Part shown: positions 1 through 5,087 of the stretch, one piece after another
Layout of the letters: each line of letters starts with the position of its first letter
How positions within the stretch are numbered: position 1 is the stretch's first letter
Assembly: GCA_947259675.1 (NCBI GenBank)
Contig: CAMYNE010000231.1
Span: 1-5,087, forward strand
Source of the DNA: an uncultured Pirellulaceae bacterium
GTDB taxonomy: Bacteria > Planctomycetota > Planctomycetia > Pirellulales > Pirellulaceae
Reading direction: 5' to 3'
DNA: 5,087 bases
Notes under the pieces: model-generated
Database searches by the model: none
What the model saw: only the letters and a program-made list of their open reading frames with translations
Told to the model about the DNA's origin: nothing
Position numbers and translations under genes: made by a program

Positions 1-11
1 AGAGTCCTGAC

Positions 12-977
12 ATGATGTTTTACTTACTAATGGGGCTGGTTGTCCTTTGTGTCAGCGGATTGATTTTCGGTGCTGCGATGTTAATTCGTGGCGATACCGA
101 TCAGATTGAGGACCGATTACAGTCTCTAACGCAAAACAAAGGTCGCGGTGCCTCAAAACAAGTGCAAAACAATGCATCGGTGCTGGTGTCTCCTTTGGAT
201 GATGTTCCCAATGCGGTTGAGGACTTCGTTCACCAGTTTCTCAACATGCGACTGTGGATTGAGCAATCCGGGCTGAATCTAAATACAACCAAATTTGTCG
301 GTATGTCGTTGGGATTGGGAGCTGTAATCGCCGCGATCTACTTTGTTGCTTCACCGATTAAGTCTTTGACTCCGTTGCTTTTTGGTTTGGGCGCAGTCTT
401 GCCGTTAGGGTACGTGTGGTGGATACGCCGCCGTCGGTTGGGCAAGTTTGGAGGGCAATTGCCGGAAGCCATTGACTTGATCGGCCAGGCACTTCGTGCA
501 GGTCAAAGTCTGCCAGCCGGCATTCAACTTGTTGCCACTCAAATGCCGGAACCCATTGGTCCAGAGTTCGCGCGAGCTTACGAACAACAGAATCTGGGTG
601 TTCCACTGGAAAAATCCCTGCTGGAGATGACGGGGCGGATTCCAAACCTGGATCTCCAGTTTTTTTCCACTGCAGTAATGTTGCAACGTCAAACAGGTGG
701 AGACCTTGCGGAAATCCTGGACAAGATTTCGAAACTTACTCGTGAGAGATTTCAGATTCACGGTCAAATTCAAGCCTTGACAGGCGAAGGCCGTTTATCC
801 GGTATTGTCCTGTTGGCTCTTCCACCATTGCTGTTCCTGACGATGCTCAAATTGAACTACGACTATGTCATGATGTTATTTGAAGAACCACTCGGACAGA
901 AAATGTTGATCTTCGGGATCGTAATGCAGTTCATTGGAGCACTATGGATCAAGAAAGTCATTACGATCAAAGTTTGA
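12..977 (+). CDS. tadB: TadB-like inner-membrane platform protein of a Tad/Flp pilus (type II secretion system F domain)
   Basis: This 321-residue protein has the layout of TadB. The N-terminal membrane helix spans about residues 3-25, and a cytoplasmic linker follows. A membrane hairpin covers about 95-113 and 118-138, closed by an Arg cluster (139-142). The cytoplasmic T2SSF helical domain runs from about 150 to 260, and two membrane segments lie at about 263-285 and 297-316. The T2SSF domain opens with LPEAIDLIGQALRAGQSLP and later carries the GGDLAEILD motif followed by a TRERF helix, both typical of TadB. In Tad systems TadB pairs with TadC in the inner membrane and couples the TadA/CpaF ATPase to pilin extrusion. 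Start choice: ATG at 12 (a second ATG is at 15), with only a weak AGAG at 1-4. The bases before it would let an upstream gene stop at TGA 13-15 in an ATGA overlap, as expected if tadA/cpaF precedes. The family call is firm; the pilus type is inferred. Confidence 0.92.
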   Translation: MMFYLLMGLVVLCVSGLIFGAAMLIRGDTDQIEDRLQSLTQNKGRGASKQVQNNASVLVSPLDDVPNAVEDFVHQFLNMRLWIEQSGLNLNTTKFVGMSLGLGAVIAAIYFVASPIKSLTPLLFGLGAVLPLGYVWWIRRRRLGKFGGQLPEAIDLIGQALRAGQSLPAGIQLVATQMPEPIGPEFARAYEQQNLGVPLEKSLLEMTGRIPNLDLQFFSTAVMLQRQTGGDLAEILDKISKLTRERFQIHGQIQALTGEGRLSGIVLLALPPLLFLTMLKLNYDYVMMLFEEPLGQKMLIFGIVMQFIGALWIKKVITIKV

Positions 978-979
978 TC
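965..979. repeat. Short perfect inverted repeat across the tadB stop codon
   Basis: GATCAAA and TTTGATC face each other around a single central G, overlapping the TGA stop of tadB at 975-977. The one-base loop makes it a poor RNA hairpin, so if functional it would act as a DNA site. There is no T-tract. Chance is the simplest explanation. Confidence 0.3.
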
Positions 980-1034
980 AGTTATTGAACGGCGTTTTTC
1001 AAAATACATTACAAGCTAGGTTGCGAAAAGAGTT

Positions 1035-1040
1035 AGGGTG
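1035..1040 (+). promoter_or_regulatory. Ribosome binding site supporting a GTG start for tadC
   Basis: AGGGTG lies five bases before GTG 1046. It supports this non-ATG start over ATG 1052, which would be eleven bases away. Confidence 0.5.
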
Positions 1041-1045
1041 AAACC

Positions 1046-2026
1046 GTGAATATGTTATTGCTTTCTCAGTTGGGAATGATTCCAATCCTGCTGTTCGCCG
1101 CGTTTCTGGCGATCGCGATTGGAGCGTGGGTGCTATTGGATGTATTTTTCAATGGCAAAACACGATCAGAGTCTCGTCTGGAGATGATGAAAAATCGAGC
1201 TCGTGGAATTCAAGCCGATCCTGCCGCAAAAGGCCAGGGCGCGAAGGAGGGAATCACGAAGCTGATTGAGAAGGCCAGCCCGAAACTTGGTGAATCCCTT
1301 AAGCCAAAGACAGAAAAAGAGGCCAGCGCGCAGAAACAGAAACTTGATACGGCTGGTTTTCGCGGTGAAAACGCGCCGGTTATGTTTACCACCATTAAAA
1401 TGATCTCGGCCATCGTTGGATTCGTGATGGGTGGAGGTGTGGCGGTATTGACCAACGGGCTTACAACCTCGACTCTGATGTACACCATCATTTGCACCGG
1501 CCTGTTTCTGTTCCTGCCGGAGCTGGTTGTCGGTTTGATTGCCGGTAAGCGTAAAGAGAAGATCTTTCTCGGACTGCCGGATGCCCTCGACTTGATGGTC
1601 GTTTGTGTCGAAGCAGGTCTGGGCATGGATCAGGCCATGCGTAAGGTTGCTGAAGAATTGCATGCCTCTCACCCAACGATTGCAACCGAGTTTAAGATCT
1701 GTAATCAGGCTCTGCAGTATGGTTCGACCCGTGAAACGGTATTGAACGAGCTTGGTAACAGAAACGGTGTTGACGATTTGAAGACGCTGTCATCGATCCT
1801 GATTCAGGTCGACAAATTTGGTACAAGTGTCGGAGTCGCCTTGAGAACTCAGAGTGACGCGATGAGAACACGCCGTCGACAGATAGCTGAAGAAAAAGCG
1901 GCGAAAACGGCGGTAAAGCTCATTTTCCCGCTCGTTCTATTCATTTTTCCCGGCATATTCGTTGTACTCGTTGGACCCGCTGCAATTACGATGGTCAACG
2001 AAATGCTGCCTGCTTTCCAAAAATAG
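1046..2026 (+). CDS. tadC: TadC-like inner-membrane platform protein of a Tad/Flp pilus (type II secretion system F domain)
   Basis: This 326-residue protein is the usual partner of TadB. A first membrane helix spans about residues 11-34. A Lys/Glu-rich cytoplasmic linker (about 36-100) follows, then membrane helices at about 115-135 and 143-166. The T2SSF domain starts at 178 with LPDALDLMVVCVEAGLGMDQ, a hallmark of TadC, and continues through a KFGTS motif and an RRRQ-AEEKAAKTAVK helix into a final membrane segment (about 291-315) containing LIFPLVLFIFPGIFVVL. It lies 68 bases after tadB in the same direction, and the two are expected to form the inner-membrane platform on which the TadA ATPase acts. 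The start is taken as GTG at 1046 because AGGGTG at 1035-1040 is well spaced for it. The alternative ATG at 1052 would leave a spacing of about 11 bases or more and would remove only two residues. The family assignment is secure. Confidence 0.92.
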   Translation: MNMLLLSQLGMIPILLFAAFLAIAIGAWVLLDVFFNGKTRSESRLEMMKNRARGIQADPAAKGQGAKEGITKLIEKASPKLGESLKPKTEKEASAQKQKLDTAGFRGENAPVMFTTIKMISAIVGFVMGGGVAVLTNGLTTSTLMYTIICTGLFLFLPELVVGLIAGKRKEKIFLGLPDALDLMVVCVEAGLGMDQAMRKVAEELHASHPTIATEFKICNQALQYGSTRETVLNELGNRNGVDDLKTLSSILIQVDKFGTSVGVALRTQSDAMRTRRRQIAEEKAAKTAVKLIFPLVLFIFPGIFVVLVGPAAITMVNEMLPAFQK

Positions 2027-2035
2027 ACGGTAGCA

Positions 2036-2057
2036 GCGGTTTTTTCTCAGAAACCGC
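2036..2057 (+). other. RNA hairpin downstream of tadC, possible weak terminator or 3'-end stabiliser
   Basis: GCGGTTT (2036-2042) pairs perfectly with AAACCGC (2051-2057) around an 8-base loop, starting ten bases after the tadC stop. No T-tract follows on the + strand, so it is not a canonical intrinsic terminator. It may protect the tadBC message end or attenuate transcription into the next gene. The rest of the gap (2058-2175) shows no convincing promoter, so co-transcription of tadC with the gene at 2176 remains possible. Confidence 0.5.
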
Positions 2058-2164
2058 CACAATTCGCGCAACCATGGGCGATCCATTTTTCCGATACCAG
2101 ATCCAGCGAAGTAATCCGCTCGGATTTCCCTCTGAGCATGGCTAGCGATTGGATCAGGAAAATC

Positions 2165-2168
2165 GGAG
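2165..2168 (+). promoter_or_regulatory. Ribosome binding site fixing the start at ATG 2176
   Basis: GGAG sits seven bases before ATG 2176. It favours this start over the longer in-frame reading from TTG 2149, which would add nine charged residues in front of a clean signal peptide. Confidence 0.6.
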
Positions 2169-2175
2169 TTCAAAA

Positions 2176-2877
2176 ATGAACATCAAGTCAGTTTTTTTGG
2201 CTGCTGCAATGACCGCCACGGTCATGATGGGCAGCACTTATGCTCAAGGTTGCACAGGTTGTGCTGGAACCGCAGGCGATGACGCTTATTTTGGCGGCCC
2301 GGACAGGGGTGGTTTTGGATATGCATCCGCAGATTGTTCGAGTTGTGGTTCGGCAAGAGGTGGCTGTAGTCATTGCCAAAGATGGCGAGAGCACTGGGCA
2401 CATCTAAAAAAGGAAAACGAAAAAGTCTGCGCTCGAAACCGTGCATGGCCTAAGCCGTTTGATTGCGCAGATCGACAGCTTTACTTTTCGATCTGGGAAC
2501 CGATGCTCGATGCCGGTTACGAAAAACATTGCACCCTTACTCAAACTCACTTTGACCCAGAAACGCATGAGCTGAACAAATACGGACAGTCCGCAGTTGC
2601 CGGAATCATGCAGAACATGCCTGAACATCGTAAGACGATCTTTATTCATCGCGACATAGATCAGACGGTTTCTGATTCACGAATGAACGATGTTCGGAAT
2701 GCGATCCAAACGTGGTACGGCGAGAGCACAACTGCCAGCATCGCGTTTACAGATAACTTGCCGACACGTTCAAACGGCGATCGCGTCCAGATCATCAACG
2801 GAATGTATCGTGAAGGCACGCCTGCCCCGATCATTCCAGTTGCGACAACCGGTGGCGGCCTCGGTACCGGCAACTAA
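2176..2877 (+). CDS. Secreted cysteine-rich protein with a possible truncated OmpA-like C-terminal domain, next to tadBC
   Basis: I do not recognise a named gene. The 233-residue product starts with a clear Sec signal peptide: Lys4, a hydrophobic stretch 5-19 and a likely cut after STYA at residue 23. The mature N-terminal part is Gly-rich with three CxxC pairs (C26/C29, C54/C57, C64/C67), followed by C85, C97 and C119, nine cysteines in all. A Trp/Arg/Lys-rich helix (about 69-91) links to the C-terminal part. Residues 126-181 carry F126-D127, L133-N134, G137, I155-F-I157, H158-R-D160 and R169 four residues before V173. This order resembles the OmpA-like peptidoglycan-binding pattern, including its key Asp and Arg, but with a shorter loop between them. 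The C-terminal tail is Gly-rich. It lies 149 bases after tadC and is closed by a strong terminator, so an envelope role linked to the pilus is possible but unproven. The coding region is firm; the function is tentative. Confidence 0.85.
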   Translation: MNIKSVFLAAAMTATVMMGSTYAQGCTGCAGTAGDDAYFGGPDRGGFGYASADCSSCGSARGGCSHCQRWREHWAHLKKENEKVCARNRAWPKPFDCADRQLYFSIWEPMLDAGYEKHCTLTQTHFDPETHELNKYGQSAVAGIMQNMPEHRKTIFIHRDIDQTVSDSRMNDVRNAIQTWYGESTTASIAFTDNLPTRSNGDRVQIINGMYREGTPAPIIPVATTGGGLGTGN

Positions 2878-2882
2878 ACAAG

Positions 2883-2910
2883 TTGACTTAGAAATTCGAC
2901 CGAATATAAC
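2883..2910 (+). promoter_or_regulatory. Candidate sigma-70-type promoter for the small coiled-coil gene and truB
   Basis: TTGACT (2883-2888) and TATAAC (2905-2910) are each one base off the bacterial consensus and are separated by 16 bases. Initiation would be expected near 2917. It points at the genes at 2981 and 3177, which otherwise lie behind a strong terminator. Planctomycete promoters are poorly defined, so this rests on the general consensus only. Confidence 0.5.
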
Positions 2911-2962
2911 AAACGAGTCAGATCATGGGTGCTAGCCCATGAATTGGCTCGTTTTTTTTTTT
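2911..2962 (+). terminator. Strong rho-independent terminator ending the tad-linked block
   Basis: An outer stem pairs 2911-2920 with 2945-2954, with one G-T wobble. After a short interruption, an inner perfect stem pairs CATGGG (2924-2929) with CCCATG (2936-2941) around a six-base loop. A run of eleven T residues occupies 2952-2962, the first three of which can pair with the 5' arm. It lies 33 bases after the stop of the secreted protein gene. Confidence 0.9.
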
Positions 2963-2980
2963 ATTGCCGAAAGTGGAGAC

Positions 2981-3151
2981 ATGGATAAGAAATCCAAAAA
3001 ACGACTTGAGATACTGCGTCAACGTCTGGAAAAACAAAATAGATTATTGGCGTTTGCAAAACAACAAACCGACGAAGCTGACGAAGTCGAAAACGTGCAA
3101 AAGCAGATCCAGGCAATAAAAGACGAAATCGAAAAAATCAAGAACGAATAG
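2981..3151 (+). CDS. Small charged coiled-coil protein upstream of truB (hypothetical)
   Basis: This 56-residue product is almost entirely Lys, Glu, Gln, Asp and Leu/Ile. Residues 4-29 and 35-54 look like two amphipathic helices with hydrophobic positions at heptad spacing (L9, L12, L16; V36, V39, I43, I46, I50, I53). They are joined by a polar turn TDEAD (30-34), suggesting a helical hairpin or coiled-coil dimer. There is no signal peptide or membrane segment, so it is likely cytoplasmic. The start is ATG 2981, because the in-frame ATG at 2939 lies inside the terminator hairpin and would translate its T-tract. GGAG at 2975-2978 is only two bases from the ATG, an unusually short spacing. The gene ends 25 bases before truB and probably shares its transcript. 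I cannot assign a function; RNA or ribosome association is only suggested by the neighbour. Confidence 0.72.
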   Translation: MDKKSKKRLEILRQRLEKQNRLLAFAKQQTDEADEVENVQKQIQAIKDEIEKIKNE

Positions 3152-3176
3152 CCTTTAACTCGCTCGACAAATTATC

Positions 3177-4079
3177 GTGTTCGGATTCTTGAATATCAAC
3201 AAACCGCGTTACGTGACATCGCGAAGTGTTGTCGATCAGGTGTGTTCTCTTACCAACAGTCGCAGGGTTGGCCATGCTGGAACGCTGGACCCTTTAGCCA
3301 CCGGAGTGCTCGTCGTCGGTGTGGGTCCTGCGACGCGGCTGGTTGACTGCGTGCAGTCGATGCCCAAAACCTACGTGGCCGATTTTCAATTTGGGGTCGA
3401 GAGTTCAACGGAGGACCGGTTTGGTGAACTGAGGGAGCTTGCCAATCCACCAATCATTGGTCGTGATCGAATGGCGGACACAATCGCAGCATTTGTTGGG
3501 ACCGTTCAACAGGTTCCTCCCGCGCATTCGGCTTTGAAAGTCAATGGCAAGCGCGCCTACGAGCTTGCCCGCAAAGGCAAAGACGTCTCACTCAAATCTC
3601 GTTCGATCCAGATTCATTCGCTTGAGTTAATGGATTTTAGCTACCCGCATTTCCGGTTGCGCGTTTGTTGTGGAGCGGGCACTTACATTCGCTCGTTGGG
3701 ACGAGACATTGCGCGCAAGCTCAACACGGGTGCAATGTTGACGGAGCTGGAAAGAACCGCCATCGGTGGTTTCAGGATTGAGAGTTCAATTTCTGTCGAT
3801 AATCTGGACGCGATTACACTGCAACAACAATTGCGACCCGGATTGGATGCGGTTCCAGATTTGCCCGTAGTTGTCGTCAATGACGATGTTGTAAAGTCAT
3901 TTTTGGATGGAATGTTTTTGCGAGCCGAGATTATTCGCCAGTCGATCGAATTGCCGGACGATTGTCAGAAAATCGTAACAGTCGACAAGCAAAACCGCTT
4001 GGTCGCGATAATGGAACGTTTTGACGCGAACAATTTTAAGCCAAAAACCAATTTTGCTCACTATTGGCGGTCTAAGTAA
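3177..4079 (+). CDS. truB: tRNA pseudouridine(55) synthase TruB
   Basis: TruB converts uridine 55 in the T-loop of tRNAs to pseudouridine in the cytoplasm. The 300-residue length is normal. The N-terminus GFLNINKP matches the family's conserved start. The catalytic motif GHAGTLDPLATGVL places the nucleophilic Asp at D38. Y66, 28 residues later in KTY, matches the active-site Tyr of E. coli TruB (Y76), and GTYIRSLGRDI supplies Y170 and R172. The segment SALKVNGKRAYELARKG (about 120-136) is also typical; the residue before it is His where many members have Tyr. Residues from about 225 on form a diverged C-terminal domain. Start choice: GTG 3177, since an in-frame stop lies at 3156-3158 and no ATG gives the conserved N-terminus. 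No clear Shine-Dalgarno is visible. Its neighbours are not the usual infB-rbfA-rpsO cluster. Identification is very secure. Confidence 0.97.
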   Translation: MFGFLNINKPRYVTSRSVVDQVCSLTNSRRVGHAGTLDPLATGVLVVGVGPATRLVDCVQSMPKTYVADFQFGVESSTEDRFGELRELANPPIIGRDRMADTIAAFVGTVQQVPPAHSALKVNGKRAYELARKGKDVSLKSRSIQIHSLELMDFSYPHFRLRVCCGAGTYIRSLGRDIARKLNTGAMLTELERTAIGGFRIESSISVDNLDAITLQQQLRPGLDAVPDLPVVVVNDDVVKSFLDGMFLRAEIIRQSIELPDDCQKIVTVDKQNRLVAIMERFDANNFKPKTNFAHYWRSK

Positions 4080-4280
4080 AAGAACAAGGTGGTTTCAGGT
4101 TCGCGGTTATCCAACTTGTGACCATGGTTTGAGCGTGTCGAAAAAGGCATGAGTATGTGAGAGAGGCTGGAACAAAACCTCGCCCTGTTTGCAAGGGAAT
4201 GCTGTTTGCGGCACTAGTCTACCGATTGCGTTGTTGATTAAATTGCGGCAGTTTTGCCCACCAAAGCCAGGAAAAAACAA
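4080..4280. other. Intergenic spacer between truB and the decarboxylase, no gene recognised
   Basis: This 201-base stretch holds no convincing coding region or RNA gene. Just after truB, ACAAGGTGG (4084-4092) can pair with CCAACTTGT (4111-4119), nine positions with one mismatch and an 18-base loop. It lacks a T-tract, so it is at most a weak terminator for truB. CTGTTTGC occurs twice, at 4185-4192 and 4202-4209. No promoter of good consensus is seen, although the spacer should hold the decarboxylase promoter if that gene is transcribed separately. Confidence 0.5.
4269..4272 (+). promoter_or_regulatory. Ribosome binding site for the decarboxylase start
   Basis: AGGA lies eight bases before ATG 4281, fixing that ATG as the start of the partial gene that runs off the window. 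Confidence 0.6.
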
Positions 4281-5087
4281 ATGCGATATGAAGATCTGCC
4301 GAAATGGTCAGCCCAGGCCGCGAGTTGGGCGGCCGAATACCATGCGTCACTCCGCGAGCGCCCCGTTCGACCCCAAACCAAACCTGGTGAGATCGCGGCT
4401 CAAATCGCGACATCGCCTCCCGATGCGCCCGACGAGATCGAGGAAATCTTCGATGACTTCAAGCGAATCATCCCCGATGGAATGACTCATTGGCAACATC
4501 CTCGATTCTTTGCTTATTTCAATTCGAATGCTGCGCCCGCTTCGATGTTGGCTGAACAATTGTCCAATGCGATTTCCGCACAGTGTATGCTCTGGCAGAC
4601 TTCGCCTGCGGCGACCGAGTTGGAGACTGTAATGGTGGATTGGTTGCGGCAGGCCCTCGGTCTACCGAATGGTATGCAAGGCGTAATCCAGGACACAGCG
4701 ACCTCCGCAAACCTGTCGGCCGTGCTTACGATGCGAGAACGTGCAGTAGAATGGCGAGGGTTGATGCACGGAATGTCCGGCATTCCAGCGCTTAGAATCT
4801 ATGCTTCGACGCAAACCCATTCCTCAGTCGATAAGGCTGCTCGCCTGGCAGGAATCGGGCAAGAAAACTTGATTAAGATTGCGACCGACCGGAATTGGGC
4901 AATGCGCCCCGAAGCCCTGCGAGAAGCGATCACGGCTGACCGCGCTGCCGGGTTGCTGCCGGCGGGCGTGATCGGCTGCATCGGCGGCACATCGATTGGA
5001 GCTTCCGACAACCTTCGCCAAATTCTTTCCATCGCTCGTGACGAAGATCTCTATTCTCACGTCGATGCGGCGTGGGCAGGTTCGGCG
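4281..5087 (+). CDS. Group II PLP-dependent amino acid decarboxylase, aromatic-L-amino-acid decarboxylase type, 3' end cut by the window
   Basis: The reading frame is open from ATG 4281 to the last base and gives 269 residues, a little over half of the family's usual 470-480. Enzymes of this group use pyridoxal phosphate to remove the carboxyl group of amino acids such as Phe, Tyr, Trp, DOPA or Glu. Diagnostic stretches are HPRFFAYFNSN from residue 73, then LWQTSPAATELE, then QDTATSANLSAVL. H180 in THSSVDKA corresponds to the His that stacks on the PLP ring in DOPA decarboxylase. GTSIGASDNL follows, and HVDAAWAGSA ends the window with D262, the Asp that contacts the PLP pyridine nitrogen. A Trp stands where DOPA decarboxylase has Tyr in this last motif. 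The PLP-binding Lys lies beyond the window and cannot be checked. No signal peptide is present, so it is cytoplasmic. Substrate is not predictable from this part. The gene is visibly richer in GC than the tad genes. Confidence 0.93.
   Translation, partial: MRYEDLPKWSAQAASWAAEYHASLRERPVRPQTKPGEIAAQIATSPPDAPDEIEEIFDDFKRIIPDGMTHWQHPRFFAYFNSNAAPASMLAEQLSNAISAQCMLWQTSPAATELETVMVDWLRQALGLPNGMQGVIQDTATSANLSAVLTMRERAVEWRGLMHGMSGIPALRIYASTQTHSSVDKAARLAGIGQENLIKIATDRNWAMRPEALREAITADRAAGLLPAGVIGCIGGTSIGASDNLRQILSIARDEDLYSHVDAAWAGSA

Noticed and set aside
358..773. Antisense open frames opposite tadB, and similar ones opposite tadC, truB and the decarboxylase
   Set aside because: They lie wholly within strongly supported genes on the other strand, have no recognisable domains, and look like shadow frames.
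985..1010. Promoter between tadB and tadC (TTGAAC with an AT-rich box)
   Set aside because: No good -10 hexamer is found at 16-18 bases from TTGAAC. The genes are most simply read as one operon.
2149..2175. TTG 2149 as start of the secreted protein
   Set aside because: It would add nine polar residues before a normal signal peptide. ATG 2176 has a well-spaced GGAG.
2233..2253. Lipoprotein signal (lipobox) in the secreted protein
   Set aside because: The residues before the first Cys are AQG, which do not fit the lipobox pattern. STYA followed by Gln fits ordinary signal peptidase cleavage.
2365..2382. Heme-binding CxxCH motif at C64-C67
   Set aside because: The residue after the second Cys is Gln, not His. 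The other CxxC pairs also lack the His.
2939..2980. Upstream in-frame extension of the small coiled-coil gene to ATG 2939
   Set aside because: The ATG lies in the inner terminator hairpin and the extension would translate the T-tract as a Phe run. ATG 2981 begins the charged helical protein cleanly.
4129..4159. Promoter before the decarboxylase (TTGAGC and TATGTG)
   Set aside because: The spacing is 19 bases and both hexamers are weak, so it was not called.
4189..4485. A 98-residue + strand frame across the decarboxylase start
   Set aside because: It is out of frame with the decarboxylase, starts at a TTG and has a low-complexity Arg/Pro/Ser product.

Overview
The window looks like a piece of a planctomycete chromosome, probably of the Pirellulaceae type. 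This is inferred from moderate GC content, a two-gene tadB/tadC pair, a secreted cysteine-rich protein without an obvious familiar family, and generally weak ribosome binding sites. It was not tested against any database. All genes supported here lie on the + strand.

Layout: positions 12-977 and 1046-2026 encode the two inner-membrane platform proteins of a Tad/Flp-type pilus (type IVc) secretion machine, TadB and TadC. The upstream neighbour, lost at the window edge, is most likely the TadA/CpaF ATPase. After a 149-base gap with a hairpin comes a secreted 233-residue protein (2176-2877) with a Cys/Gly-rich N-terminal part and a C-terminal stretch that resembles a shortened OmpA-like peptidoglycan-binding domain. 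A strong intrinsic terminator (2911-2962) closes this block. A near-consensus sigma-70-like promoter (2883-2910) abuts it, so that a transcript starting there would begin inside the terminator stem.

The second block starts with a 56-residue charged coiled-coil protein (2981-3151) and truB, the tRNA pseudouridine-55 synthase (3177-4079), 25 bases apart and likely co-transcribed. A 201-base spacer without a recognisable gene (4080-4280) follows. The window ends inside a group II PLP-dependent amino acid decarboxylase (4281-5087, first 269 residues, 3' end missing), which is richer in GC than the tad genes.

Functionally, the first block would build a Tad pilus export platform and possibly an envelope-anchoring accessory protein. 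The second serves tRNA modification. The decarboxylase is a separate metabolic gene. The most interesting points are the possible OmpA-like fold next to tadBC and the promoter nested against the terminator. I found no RNA genes, mobile elements or CRISPR arrays.
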